Assembly (NCBI GenBank): GCA_001567255.1
Contig: LNBW01000022.1
Location: forward strand, 48,080 to 112,079
Direction of reading: 5' to 3'
Length of the DNA stretch: 64,000 nucleotides
DNA from: Bacteroidetes bacterium OLB9
GTDB lineage: Bacteria > Bacteroidota > Bacteroidia > Chitinophagales > Saprospiraceae
The position numbers and the translations under genes were made by a program. Below, in pieces: positions 26,859-36,449 of the stretch. Positions within the stretch are counted from its first letter, which is position 1. Each line of letters starts with the position of its first letter. The notes beneath the pieces were generated by a model, which ran no database searches, was not told the DNA's origin, and saw only the letters and a program-made list of their open reading frames with translations.

Positions 26859-28043
26859 ATATCTGTTGAGTATTGCTGGTCTAATTTCATTAACAATATA
26901 TTCGTCCGAAGGACAAACGCGCAAAGAATTGGAAAGTCAACGGATGAAAATCATTAAAAGAAATCGAAAATACATCTGAAAAACTAGAGACTACGAAAAA
27001 AGACAAAAATAAAACACTGGGTCAGCTTAAAGCGATTGAAGATCAGATATCCAGTCGAAAACAGTTGATAGATAATCTTCAAACTGAAGTCAAATTAAAT
27101 GAAGAGCTCATCCTAGAGAACCAATCTAAACTCCAAGACCTTGAACAGAAACATAAAACACTACAAGAACAATACAAGCAAATCCTCAGGATAAGTTATT
27201 TTAAAAAAATAGCCAGTTCTAAATGGTTCTACTTGCTTTCGGCAGACAACCTCAACCAGCTCATAATGAGATGGCGCTATATTCATCAATTTGATGAATA
27301 CGCACGCCACAAGCTCGAGAATATTCAATCACTAAGTGTAGATATAAAAACTAAAAACGATGAAATAAGCAAAATTAAAGAACAAAATATCAATGCGATC
27401 AATAGCACATCTAGCAATATGACACTGATCGAAAAAGAACAAAAAGAGAAAGATGCATTGATCAAAAAATTAACTAAGGAAGAAGACAAACTGAGAAAGA
27501 CACTCCAAGCAAGAGAAATGGAGAGAGAACGACTCAATTCGGCTATAGAAAAAATCATCATTGCTGAACTAGCCAAAGCGAAAGAGAAGGAAAAAGCGGT
27601 GGCTTCTGCAGGTAAGAAAAAAGAAGTGGACGATTCAGGATTTGAAAAAAACAAAGGTGCTCTTGAATGGCCAGTAAGCAAAGGCAGGATTACAGGAAAA
27701 TTTGGAAAACATCCTCATCCTAGTATTAGTGGAGTAGAGGTAGCAAATAATGGTATAGACTTTACAGTACCCGGATCAGCATCGGTAAGTTGCATTTTTG
27801 ATGGCGAGATTGTTGGCGTCACAAACATACCAGGGTTCAAAAATATGGTCATCATCAAACATGGAGCATTTTACACAGTATATTCCAAGCTGGAGTCTGT
27901 ATCAGTTGAAAAAGGCCAGAAAATAAAAACGCGGTCAAAGTATAGGTCACATCGTACCTGAGGATGGTAATAATTCAGAACTTCATTTTGAACTTTGGAA
28001 AAACAAAAGCAAGCTCAACCCTGAACAATGGCTCAACAGATAG
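26842..28043 (+). CDS. EnvC-like murein hydrolase activator, M23 domain (two frameshifts)
   Basis: A signal peptide (ending SSEGQ) precedes a long coiled coil (about residues 30-260) and a C-terminal LytM/M23 domain with GRITGKFGKHPHP, NGIDFTVPGSASVSCIFDGEIV and GAFYTVYSKLESVSV. The missing HxH-type metal site is typical of degenerate EnvC activators, which switch on amidases for septum splitting. Two frame breaks occur: an extra A in the run at 26956-26959 (IIK then EIENTSEKLE in the next frame) and an extra base at 27930-27934 (KIKT then GQSIGHIVPEDGN). After both, the protein runs to 28043 with HFELWKNKSKLNPEQWL. Assembly errors are likely. Confidence 0.85.
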
Positions 28044-28054
28044 TCCTGCTACAA

Positions 28055-28090
28055 ATAAAAAAAAGCTCCGAGTCATGACACACGGAGCTT
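28055..28090 (-). terminator. Intrinsic terminator of the small membrane protein gene
   Basis: On the minus strand AAGCTCCG (28090-28083) pairs with CGGAGCTT (28070-28063) around a 12-base loop and is followed by eight T. The T-run is on the minus side only, so it serves the 42-codon gene at 28097-28225. Confidence 0.75.
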
Positions 28091-28096
28091 GTCTCT

Positions 28097-28225
28097 TCAG
28101 AATAGTCGAATATTGTAAAGGTGATAATAATTAACCATCATTATTGCTGTAATCACACTTAACAATAAAATCCCTATTACAAATCTGACATCTCTGAAAA
28201 GACTTTCGTCTTTTCGGTAATACAT
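28097..28225 (-). CDS. Small single-span membrane protein (42 aa)
   Basis: This 42-codon frame starts at ATG 28225. The N-terminus is charged (MYYRKDESLFRDVR) and is followed by one strongly hydrophobic segment (FVIGILLLSVITAIMMV), ending YYHLYNIRLF, which fits a one-helix membrane protein. The stop is followed 6 bases later by a canonical intrinsic terminator in the right orientation, and a -7-like TAAGTTTA lies about 30 bases upstream of the start. I do not recognise a family. The combination of start, helix and terminator makes a real gene more likely than chance. Confidence 0.55.
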   Translation of the reverse strand: MYYRKDESLFRDVRFVIGILLLSVITAIMMVNYYHLYNIRLF

Positions 28226-28580
28226 AATATAGTGAGTTTGGTCTTGGTTATTAAACTTATAATGGATAGATATCTTTATATCGTTCTAACATTATAAAGA
28301 AAGTCAAAAACGATACCATAAACATTTTTATTAATGTGAGAATTACCCCATTTTTCATGGGTGAATTTAGGGTATTTAATACTTGACCTTTTAAGCTCCT
28401 TTGTTGAGTGCGGGTTCTCAATACGTTTTATATGCTGTTAATTATTAAATTGTTTTTACTACTAATATCACATTAATTAAAATTACCCTAAAAAGGGTAC
28501 AAATTATTTTTCAAAGGATGATTTTTAACTTTTCTATCACTTAGCTACTCTTCCTCAGTACATATAAATCTATCACTTAG
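28226..28580. other. Non-coding stretch with one tandem duplication
   Basis: This AT-rich gap of 355 bases has no convincing gene. It includes the first copy of a 36-bp tandem duplication (28533-28568) and the upstream region of the small minus-strand gene. Confidence 0.4.
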
Positions 28581-28604
28581 CTACTCTTCCTCAGTACATA
28601 TAAA
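28533..28604. repeat. Perfect 36-bp tandem duplication
   Basis: Bases 28533-28568 and 28569-28604 are identical. The second copy carries the last codons and the stop of the aspartoacylase-like gene; the first copy duplicates them downstream of that stop. It looks like a recent slippage event, or an assembly artefact. Confidence 0.85.
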
Positions 28605-29516
28605 AAACCCATCATGCCCTAATTTCTGATAAAGTGGCATCACTAGGTAGCCACTCATTGGTGCATACACACCCTGATGATTATATGTAGCCAGCAGTTG
28701 TCCTTCATAAACCGTATCAAAATTTTCAAACCCCGGATGCATCTCCCACAGCTCCGGATCCTCTACGTGATAACGATATTGAACAACAACAGATCTGGGT
28801 AGGCCCTTACAGTACTGATACAAAATAAAATCCTGTAGTGACGGCAAATCTTGTGCTGAGATGGATCCTGTTATCCGCATCAGGTTGACAGCAGCTCCTA
28901 TGCAACGATTGACTGAAAGTGGGTCATTATGAAATCCACCTTCAAATGCAATTGCTGTGGCAGGAATTCCGGCAAAAGTCTCATTAAAAAAGTGCAGCGT
29001 AGTGCCACCAAGCCCTTTCATCAAACCCAAAATGACTGGAGCCTTCATTTTGGTGGCCAACTGGATACTTTCTTGAGATTCACTAGCTATGCAAAAGATA
29101 CCATCAGATGATGTGGTGTGCAAATCGAGCAAATAAATTTTTGAAGGATTTAACTCATAGGCAATTTCTTCAAGTATGGTCAACAACTCCTTAATTTCTC
29201 TGTCTTCGTCATCGAGCTGCACATGAGCCGTATTTTTAATTCGCATTATATTGTCCGGCATCCAGCAACGGTTGATATCTCGGGTCAAGTATCTCCTCCT
29301 CTGACGAAATGCGCTTATATTACCGATTAAACCAATCACTTCTCCACATAGCACAAGGTCGTCAGCTTCTGCTTCGAGCATTTTAAAAAGCATTTCAAGC
29401 GCTTTCACTCCCGCATATTCATTGCCATGCATAGCAGCTGTCATAATAATTAGATTACCAGGTTGGTTGCCTTTAAACCTTCCAATGATTCTCGAAATAT
29501 CATGATGGGCTGCCAT
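28581..29516 (-). CDS. Succinylglutamate desuccinylase / aspartoacylase family protein
   Basis: The 311-residue protein has the zinc carboxypeptidase-like signatures MTAAMHGNEYAGVKALE (first His and Glu ligands), RDINRCWMP and LLDLHTTSSDG (second His), then AIAFEGGFHND (catalytic Glu region). Members of AstE/AspA remove an acyl group from N-acyl amino acids or, in relatives, act on peptides. The acyl substrate cannot be told from sequence. It lies 170 bases downstream of an asparaginase-like gene on the same strand, which may hint at aspartate/asparagine chemistry. Confidence 0.8.
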   Translation of the reverse strand: MAAHHDISRIIGRFKGNQPGNLIIMTAAMHGNEYAGVKALEMLFKMLEAEADDLVLCGEVIGLIGNISAFRQRRRYLTRDINRCWMPDNIMRIKNTAHVQLDDEDREIKELLTILEEIAYELNPSKIYLLDLHTTSSDGIFCIASESQESIQLATKMKAPVILGLMKGLGGTTLHFFNETFAGIPATAIAFEGGFHNDPLSVNRCIGAAVNLMRITGSISAQDLPSLQDFILYQYCKGLPRSVVVQYRYHVEDPELWEMHPGFENFDTVYEGQLLATYNHQGVYAPMSGYLVMPLYQKLGHDGFFICTEEE

Positions 29517-29685
29517 ATTCTTATGATATATTAATTTGATTGAATTGCCTTGCCAAATTACATCATTATTCTATATAAAAGGAGATATATGATGTTATAT
29601 TTTATGAAAATTCAGGAATTCATCAATATAGCTACCATAGTAAAAAGGGATTATTACATTTTCTAGCTTTTGGATTAAGTTTGGA

Positions 29686-30192
29686 TTACTTCAGTGTTTC
29701 AAAGTACCCAGTCTTTGTATTCTTGCGCACATTGTTCCAGTTGTAATATCGACCATTCATGGTAATATAAACGCCATGCTGCAATGTCTGAGCAAATGCC
29801 AGTGCTGCTCCTAGATTAAAAAAACCATCAGACGACGTCCCAAAAGCATAAGGAATCATAGCACCTGTTAGGATAATCGTTTTAGCTATATTATGCTTTG
29901 CAATAGCTTCCGCAGTCTTGACCATTGTGTCTGTCCCATGCGTGATTACAATTTTATCATATTCAGCTTTTCTACAGCTATATACAATAATTTCGCGGTC
30001 AGCGTCTGTCATCTCAAGGCTATCCACCATCATTAGTGTTTTGATATCTATATCCAGTGTGCTTCGTCCACGTTCAAACATCCCGTGTAAATGTGTGTCT
30101 TTAAAATAAAGCTGGCCTGTGATATAATTATACTCTTTATCAAAAGTGCCTCCTGTTACAAAAATTTGAATTTTATTACTTTGATCCGGCAT
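29686..30192 (-). CDS. Single-domain asparaginase-like protein
   Basis: The 168-residue protein contains the N-terminal asparaginase/glutaminase fold only: VTGGTFDKEYN with the nucleophilic Thr, VITHGTDTMVKTA with the second Thr-Asp pair, and TGAMIPYAFG with a Lys-free variant of the third motif. Full-length asparaginases have about 330 residues and a second domain, but short stand-alone forms of this size exist in other bacteria. The stop is clean, so this need not be a truncation. The start at 30192 (MPDQSNKIQIFVTGG) is preferred over an upstream one at 30228. Confidence 0.72.
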   Translation of the reverse strand: MPDQSNKIQIFVTGGTFDKEYNYITGQLYFKDTHLHGMFERGRSTLDIDIKTLMMVDSLEMTDADREIIVYSCRKAEYDKIVITHGTDTMVKTAEAIAKHNIAKTIILTGAMIPYAFGTSSDGFFNLGAALAFAQTLQHGVYITMNGRYYNWNNVRKNTKTGYFETLK

Positions 30193-30462
30193 AATAACTA
30201 AAATGTGATTGACCACAAAACTATACAAAAAAGTAATGCTACCAAATAATTATGAATACAATCATCATTCACAATCAGGCAATTTGGATGCGTCGTCTGC
30301 TCCTTAGCTTTTTTGAGACAAAAAACACTTCCAACACAATTAAAATTAAATTTTATAAAGGAAAAATCAACTTTGGCTTTAAACTTGATGTGTACTATGT
30401 GGAATATCCAACTATTTTGAAATATTTTTGTTTATTCCTTCCCGATCCAAAATTAACCATAT

Positions 30463-30945
30463 ATGGAAGTTATCAAAGAGCAATTTGAATATTATAGTTA
30501 TCCTTCAATGGAATTTTTAAGCCCTGCTGACCAGGAACTTATGCAAAAAGCCATTGATCAACTGGACCATGCATATGCACCTTACTCACATTTTCATGTA
30601 GGTGCAGCCGTAAGGCTGAAAGATGAAAACATCTATGTGGGCTCTAATCAGGAAAATGCTTCGTATCCACTTTGCATGTGTGGTGAACGCGTGGCATTGT
30701 ATAATGCTGCAGCCAATCAACCATCTGTTGCGCCCACAACCCTTGCAATTACCATCCACAATCAGAATATGAAAATCGAAAAGCCTGTTTCTCCATGTGG
30801 TGCTTGCAGACAGGTCATTTCAGAATATGAAAATAGACATCAGCAACCTATCCGTATTCTTTTAAAGTCAGATGGGCCACAGGTTTATGAAATACGAACC
30901 ATTGCTGATTTATTACCACTGGGCTTTAACGGAACATTTCTTTAA
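30463..30945 (+). CDS. cdd: Cytidine deaminase
   Basis: The enzyme deaminates cytidine and deoxycytidine to uridine forms in pyrimidine salvage. The 160-residue protein has YAPYSHFHVGAAV, SNQENASYPLCMCGERVAL with the catalytic Glu next to the first zinc Cys, and SPCGACRQVISE with the two other zinc Cys ligands. This is the homotetrameric T-CDA type. A -7 box TATTTTTG lies at 30423-30430. The gene overlaps the convergent kdsB by 20 bases. Confidence 0.93.
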   Translation: MEVIKEQFEYYSYPSMEFLSPADQELMQKAIDQLDHAYAPYSHFHVGAAVRLKDENIYVGSNQENASYPLCMCGERVALYNAAANQPSVAPTTLAITIHNQNMKIEKPVSPCGACRQVISEYENRHQQPIRILLKSDGPQVYEIRTIADLLPLGFNGTFL

Positions 30946-31672
30946 GCACTGTATCTCGTACGCGTTCCAAATCATCAATTGTATCAACACCTATCGACGT
31001 GTAGGAAGTCTCTGAACAATATATTGAATAACCATTTTCTAACCATCTGAGTTGCTCAAGGGACTCGGCCTTTTCCAATTCAGATGGAGGTAAACCCGTA
31101 AGTTGTAAAAGTACTCGTCGCTTAAAACCATAAATTCCAATATGGCGGAAATAAATTGCATTAGGCAACCATTCGCTATAACGCTTGTCCCTAAATGCAG
31201 GGATTGCTTGCCGTGAAAAATATAACGCTCTATCATGATGATCTTTAACCACCTTAACCACATTGTAATCAAACAAACTCTCTTCATCTTGAATTCGATT
31301 GCACTGAGTGCTAATATCTACCTTGTCACTATGCATCATCCGGATTAAATCTGATATCTGTCTTGGGTCAATCAAAGGTTCATCACCTTGTAGATTAATA
31401 ATGATGTCATGAGTTAGCTCACGCGCGACTTCTGCAATGCGATCAGTGCCCGATAGATGGCCAGGGTCGGTCATCACAACCCTACCACCAAATTCTGCTA
31501 CATGATCATAAATTTTTTCATGGTCAGTAGCCACTATTACGTCAACGTCTTTGACTTTACTTGCCTGCAGATATACCCATTGAATCAAACTTTTGCCAAA
31601 AATGTCAGCAAGAGGCTTCTCAGGGAGCCTAGTTGAAGCAAGACGAGCAGGTATAATAATGGCTGTTTTCAT
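30926..31672 (-). CDS. kdsB: 3-deoxy-manno-octulosonate cytidylyltransferase
   Basis: KdsB activates Kdo as CMP-Kdo for lipopolysaccharide core synthesis. The 248-residue protein starts IIIPARLASTRLPEKPL (nucleotide-binding loop) and has VIVATDHEKIYDHV, DIIINLQGDEPLIDP, ALYFSRQAIPAFRD and HIGIYGFKRRVLL, all KdsB landmarks. Its presence shows that the organism builds an LPS outer membrane. The other Kdo genes are not nearby. Confidence 0.95.
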   Translation of the reverse strand: MKTAIIIPARLASTRLPEKPLADIFGKSLIQWVYLQASKVKDVDVIVATDHEKIYDHVAEFGGRVVMTDPGHLSGTDRIAEVARELTHDIIINLQGDEPLIDPRQISDLIRMMHSDKVDISTQCNRIQDEESLFDYNVVKVVKDHHDRALYFSRQAIPAFRDKRYSEWLPNAIYFRHIGIYGFKRRVLLQLTGLPPSELEKAESLEQLRWLENGYSIYCSETSYTSIGVDTIDDLERVRDTVLKEMFR

Positions 31673-31746
31673 AAAATAATTTAAAAAATTTACATATTAT
31701 AAAAAAATATAATATATTTGCAGCTGATTTTGTTTAATCCAAACCG

Positions 31747-32622
31747 ATGTTTAAGCCGCACGCAACAGCAAATATAGTAATTCAGCGATGTAAAAGTACT
31801 GTTTTTTTACTTTTACTAGTGCAATTAATAGCGGTTGGGCAAATTGATTACAACCGATTTTTTTCTTCAGGAAGTGAAATTGCCGTAGATCACGGCCCTG
31901 AGAATGTTATTTATTATAGTCATGTATATGACAAGCATGTCACGATTTACAGTCTTGCACAATTTTTTCAGGTAACGACTGACGAGATTTTCCAATATAA
32001 CAACATCAGTCCTTCAAAACCGATTCATGCAGGCAAGATTGTAAACGTGCCGTTGCAAAAACGCAAAATTACAGCTGCTAGACCATCTTCAGGCAAATAT
32101 TATGTGATGAAGTACAGTGTCAAAAAAGGCGAATCAATGTATAGTATATCACAGCAATTCAATACTACCGTTGCCGTGTTGCAATTGCTCAATAGTAGAA
32201 ATTCATTTGAAATTCAAAAAGGCGAGCTCATCACCGTTGGATTTTATTGTATGAATAACACACAAAAGACAACTATCCGCAATGGTGACTTACCTTCACC
32301 ACTATCTATGGACATCACACATTCAGAAAGTAAACCGGACACATCCATCACTCGCTTTTATATATCGGATGTGATTGGGTTTTATGACAAAAAAGCACCC
32401 GGAGTTCGTGGTCATTATGTTTTGTATAATGAAGCTCGGCCCGGAACGATCATGGACATTTACAATCCTATGCTAAGAAAATCTATCAAGGCTAAGGTAT
32501 TGGGTAGAATTCCAGAAAACACCTACAAATCAGATGTAGAAATCATCATTACTGCTAATACTGCTAAAGAACTCGGCATTTTGGACAGTCGGTTCAAAGT
32601 CAATGTTAAATACGAAAAATAG
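31747..32622 (+). CDS. LysM-domain protein with a C-terminal RlpA-like region
   Basis: After an N-terminal hydrophobic signal, the 291-residue protein has two LysM domains: about residues 50-97 (IYSLAQFFQVTTDEIFQYNN) and about residues 118-165 (YSVKKGESMYSISQQFNTT). The C-terminal part, GTIMDIYNPMLRKSIKAKVLG and ELGILDSRFKVNVKYEK, resembles the double-psi beta-barrel end of RlpA-like proteins. LysM binds peptidoglycan, so this is a periplasmic wall-binding protein. Enzymatic activity is uncertain. It is convergent with the next gene, 6 bases away. Confidence 0.8.
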   Translation: MFKPHATANIVIQRCKSTVFLLLLVQLIAVGQIDYNRFFSSGSEIAVDHGPENVIYYSHVYDKHVTIYSLAQFFQVTTDEIFQYNNISPSKPIHAGKIVNVPLQKRKITAARPSSGKYYVMKYSVKKGESMYSISQQFNTTVAVLQLLNSRNSFEIQKGELITVGFYCMNNTQKTTIRNGDLPSPLSMDITHSESKPDTSITRFYISDVIGFYDKKAPGVRGHYVLYNEARPGTIMDIYNPMLRKSIKAKVLGRIPENTYKSDVEIIITANTAKELGILDSRFKVNVKYEK

Positions 32623-32628
32623 GAGATG

Positions 32629-33465
32629 CTACAATCCTGCAAAATTTAGTACAAACCACATCAGCATTGGAAAACCAATCATACCATCAATCTGAAATAA
32701 GTAATAGTAATCGTGTTTAGTGGGAGCAGCATGCCAAATGAGTACAGCGCTCATCACATATGTAATTATTAAAGAATAAATAGATAATGAAGTTTTCCAT
32801 CCAGCGTACATGGCCATTATATCTAGTAAGAATGCCAAAAACAGCCAGCTCCACGCTATCAAAACAGAGTGCTGAATACCTATCTTAACAGGAATGGTTT
32901 TACAATAACCACGAAGGTCCTCCATGACATCGCCTATATCAAAAGCCAATGCTAGTGCTGCAATAAAAAGTGTTCTTTCCAGTGTAGTACTTAATATTTT
33001 ATACCCATTGTTACCAGTATCCATCAAAGGGATAGTCATCGTCGTTATAGCAAAGACTAGGCCAATGGTGAAAGGTTTTAACCACCAATTCCGCAGCATC
33101 AGTTTACGCCCCAATTTGCCATAATATCCTAATACAAGTAACACAGCAAGGAGTAGTAATATCACATTAGTCACTGATAAAAGAGGCAAGAACAAAGCCC
33201 CGGAAGCCATACCCAGCAAAACCACATGAATGAGGTGATTCCGATTTTGCTTATCGAAGAACATGTTCCTATTGACACTAAAAAGAAAATGGTAGTTGTA
33301 AAGTAAAAATGTAGAGGTAATCACAAAAGCAACATATGTCCACTGTATCTCAAGATTACTGCTGATGTAGGTAAAAGTGGTGACTGCACCTGTACTCAGT
33401 GCAAGAAAAATATACTTCTCTAGGAAATTATTAAGAAAACGAGATTTTTGAAGGGTCACTCCCAT
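32629..33465 (-). CDS. UbiA-like multi-span membrane protein
   Basis: The 278-residue protein has about eight hydrophobic helices. A segment LALAFDIGDVMEDLRGYCKTIPVKIG near residue 178 resembles the second Asp-rich motif of UbiA prenyltransferases (DxxGD..D..). The first canonical NDxxD motif is replaced by a weaker sequence near NYHFLFSVNRN. It may be a UbiA-family enzyme acting on a prenyl substrate or a degenerate relative; the assignment is moderate. It is 18 bases from the PspC gene and on the same strand. Confidence 0.6.
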   Translation of the reverse strand: MGVTLQKSRFLNNFLEKYIFLALSTGAVTTFTYISSNLEIQWTYVAFVITSTFLLYNYHFLFSVNRNMFFDKQNRNHLIHVVLLGMASGALFLPLLSVTNVILLLLAVLLVLGYYGKLGRKLMLRNWWLKPFTIGLVFAITTMTIPLMDTGNNGYKILSTTLERTLFIAALALAFDIGDVMEDLRGYCKTIPVKIGIQHSVLIAWSWLFLAFLLDIMAMYAGWKTSLSIYSLIITYVMSAVLIWHAAPTKHDYYYLFQIDGMIGFPMLMWFVLNFAGL

Positions 33466-33483
33466 TTATACTACAATTCTTAA

Positions 33484-33705
33484 TCACCGAAGGCTTATTC
33501 CACCTCTTATTACTTTTTTAATATTAAGCCAAAAAGCGGTTACGAGATAAAATATAACTGGCGAACCGAACGCAATAAAACTGCTGTAGATAAAATAGAG
33601 CCGTACTTTTGATTCATCCAGTCCCCATTTATCTGCAATGTAGCTACACACTCCAAAACTGTATTTCTCGATAAAAGGCTTAACCTTACTCTCTACAAAA
33701 GACAT
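33484..33705 (-). CDS. PspC-domain small membrane protein
   Basis: The 73-residue protein consists of a PspC domain: FIEKYSFGVCSYIADKWGLDESKVRLYFIYSSFIAFGSPVIFYLV, with one membrane helix and a short basic tail. PspC domains occur in phage-shock stress membrane proteins; in Bacteroidota they are often small and of unknown role. It precedes the UbiA-like gene by 18 bases and probably shares its transcript. Confidence 0.85.
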   Translation of the reverse strand: MSFVESKVKPFIEKYSFGVCSYIADKWGLDESKVRLYFIYSSFIAFGSPVIFYLVTAFWLNIKKVIRGGISLR

Positions 33706-33845
33706 AATTTGTTGTTTTTAATGGTTTTGTTGTCAGTACTTTGTCTTGTTGGCCATCAGGCACTACAAATATACAGCTTTTAAAAATTTAATATTCAGCT
33801 TAAATTATCATTTAACACTTTATTATCGATATAAATGACTACGAA

Positions 33846-36293
33846 CTACTCAACATTAATATAAATTGTGGCAGGAAGTAGGCCATCAGCATTGACATTC
33901 AGTTCTATCACACCATTACTTTGATCTGGTCTTATGATGGCAAGTGCCAGCCCATTAAAGGCCTTCCTTTTTTCCTTATTACTAAAAGGCGTCAGGTCTG
34001 TCTGACAACCATTGTCCAGTGCTTCAATTTTTCCAGCTCCACGTACTTGAAAGTGTAGTAAATTATCTGCATTAGGAACTAGATTACCTTCCTTATCAAG
34101 TACTTTCACCGTGACAAAACAAAGGTCTTCTCCATCACCTATAATAGTTTTTCTGTCAGCCGAAGCTATCAAACGATATGGCTTACCTGCAGTTTTGACC
34201 GTCATTTCAGCTACTTTTGAACGATGTATTTCCGATACAGCTTTTAAACTTCCGGGCTGATAGGTTATGTTATTAAATCGAACAAACAGCTCATCGCCTG
34301 TCTTCTCCTTTCTCCCTATGAGTTTGTCATTGAGATATAAAGCTACAGCATCAGCATGATTAAAATATACATGGACATCAATTTTCTGGCCTTGTACCCA
34401 ATTCCAGTGTGGTAATATATGTAAAACTGTATCTTTGCTAAAGACACTTTTATACAAATAATACGCATCCTTTGGAAATCCTGCGAGATCAATCGCTCCA
34501 AAATAAGAGCTACGAGCAGGAAAAGGATAAGGCGTAGGCTCACCCAGGTAGTCAAAACCAGTCCACATAAACATGCCACTAAGAAAAGGATATTTTAGAA
34601 AAATTTGTAGCGCTTCTTCGCTGGTAGATGCCCAAGGAGCAGAGCAGTTTTCATAGGCAGAACATGTATAGTCAGGATTTCCACCACGATTTTCTGTGGT
34701 AAAACCCGACCATCTTCTGATGCTATCCGATGGCATATCATATGCTCCTCTGGAAGCAAGAGCTGAAACACTTTCAGCTAAAATAAAGGGTTTATCCCCT
34801 GGAAAAAGGGTCTTACCCAGATCCTGCCAACGCCTATGATTGTAATTGACTCCTATGACGTCAAGAGCTCCAGACTGATAAATTTGATTGGAATTATCTG
34901 CATAGTTGAGACCGGCAGTTATCACTCTTGTGGTGTCCAGACCTCTAATGATAGCAGCCATTTTACGGGCAGTTTCTATTGCAAAAGGGCCTTTAGAGGA
35001 TTGTTCAGGAATTTCATTGCCTATACTCCACATAAATACAGATGGATGATTTCTGTCCCTAATCACATGATCTCTCAAGTCGCGCTCAAACCACTCATCA
35101 AAATAAAGATTATAATTAAAGGTAGTATTTTCTTTTACCTCACGCCAGACATCAAAAGTTTCATTCATCACAATGAATCCCAGTTCATCACATAAATCTA
35201 GCCATTCCGGAGCAGGCGGATTATGTGCAGTTCGGATACCATTAAACCCCATCTCTTTGAGCATCTTTAATTGCCGTCGCATTGCATTGACATTGACTGC
35301 AGCACCTAAAGCTCCTAAATCATGATGCATATTGGCTCCTATTATTTTAACATGGCGGCCATTGAGAAAGAATCCTTTAGCTTGATCAAAATAAAAGTTG
35401 CGCACTCCAAATCTGGTCGAGTAAGTATGAATCACACTATCACCTAACCAAACAGTTTGAATGGCTGTGTATAAGTTTGGATCGTCGATATCCCAGAGCT
35501 TGGGTTGACTAAGTACAAAGTCTTGTTTAACCTTATAAAGCCCTGAAAATGGCTCAATTTGTTGAGTGCGAGAGTCGATGATATTGTCATTGTGATCAAA
35601 AATTTCTGTGGTGAGGCTCACTTGCATATAAACATCAGATACCAATTCTGTTTCAAAATGGATTTTAGCTTCATCCATATTTACAATCTCTGAGGCAATA
35701 AAAGTGCCACTGCTTTTGATATACGTTGACCCGCGTTTATCAAGCCACACATTACGATATATACCACTTCCACTATACCATCTTGAGTTGGGCTGTCTAT
35801 TTTCAACTCTAACTTTAAGCACATTATAACTTCCATCAAACCTTAAAAATGGAGTCAAATCATATTCAAAGGAAATATACCCAAAAGGTCTAGTACCTAG
35901 TGTATGACCATTGATGATCACTGTACTATTCATATATACACCATCAAAAATGATAAATATCTTCTTGTCAGCATCATTATCAGACAGTTTAAATCTCTTT
36001 TCATATAGGCCGAGGCCACCTCTTAACGATGCGCCTCGATGACCTGATGGGCTAAGAGAATCGAAGGGCAGCTCAATGCTCCAGTCATGTGGTAGTGTGA
36101 CACTGCGCCACTGCTGCATCACCAGGCTTCGTTCATTCCATATATTTGACGTATCTAGTTTAAAAGACCATCCATTATTAAACTTGGTCCGCTGACCAAA
36201 ACCCGAGACAGAAATCAGCAGTGTGAACATATACATGGACCATAATTTAATGGTATTCATTTTTGCATTAAATATATTTATATGTATTTTCAT
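33846..36293 (-). CDS. Glycoside hydrolase family 2 (beta-galactosidase-like)
   Basis: The 815-residue secreted enzyme has an N-terminal signal (start at 36293 or, more likely, at the ATG 36260, MNTIKLWSMYMFTLLISVSGFGQ; the length would then be 804). It has the GH2 jelly-roll, immunoglobulin-like and TIM-barrel domains. MFMWSIGNEIPEQ holds the acid/base Glu and FILAESVSALASRG probably the nucleophile Glu. GH2 enzymes include beta-galactosidases, mannosidases and glucuronidases. No SusC/SusD or other polysaccharide-locus gene is adjacent, so the substrate is open. Confidence 0.85.
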   Translation of the reverse strand: MKIHINIFNAKMNTIKLWSMYMFTLLISVSGFGQRTKFNNGWSFKLDTSNIWNERSLVMQQWRSVTLPHDWSIELPFDSLSPSGHRGASLRGGLGLYEKRFKLSDNDADKKIFIIFDGVYMNSTVIINGHTLGTRPFGYISFEYDLTPFLRFDGSYNVLKVRVENRQPNSRWYSGSGIYRNVWLDKRGSTYIKSSGTFIASEIVNMDEAKIHFETELVSDVYMQVSLTTEIFDHNDNIIDSRTQQIEPFSGLYKVKQDFVLSQPKLWDIDDPNLYTAIQTVWLGDSVIHTYSTRFGVRNFYFDQAKGFFLNGRHVKIIGANMHHDLGALGAAVNVNAMRRQLKMLKEMGFNGIRTAHNPPAPEWLDLCDELGFIVMNETFDVWREVKENTTFNYNLYFDEWFERDLRDHVIRDRNHPSVFMWSIGNEIPEQSSKGPFAIETARKMAAIIRGLDTTRVITAGLNYADNSNQIYQSGALDVIGVNYNHRRWQDLGKTLFPGDKPFILAESVSALASRGAYDMPSDSIRRWSGFTTENRGGNPDYTCSAYENCSAPWASTSEEALQIFLKYPFLSGMFMWTGFDYLGEPTPYPFPARSSYFGAIDLAGFPKDAYYLYKSVFSKDTVLHILPHWNWVQGQKIDVHVYFNHADAVALYLNDKLIGRKEKTGDELFVRFNNITYQPGSLKAVSEIHRSKVAEMTVKTAGKPYRLIASADRKTIIGDGEDLCFVTVKVLDKEGNLVPNADNLLHFQVRGAGKIEALDNGCQTDLTPFSNKEKRKAFNGLALAIIRPDQSNGVIELNVNADGLLPATIYINVE

Positions 36294-36449
36294 CTAAATA
36301 TGTTACTATTATAAAAATCATTAGATTGAAAGCCGACAAACGACAAATATCAATCGTAGTGCGTCTGTAAAAGTAAGCCATTTTATTGAAACAGCATAAT
36401 ACAATACACAGAAGTCATAGAATAAATTAAGCCTCAGAGAAGGCTATCA

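Noticed and set aside
28533..28604. CRISPR-like repeat
   Set aside because: Only two adjacent identical 36-base copies exist, with no spacer between them.
30252..30488. 78-codon plus-strand frame before cdd
   Set aside because: It overlaps the cdd start in another frame, has no recognisable domain, and contains the cdd -7 box.
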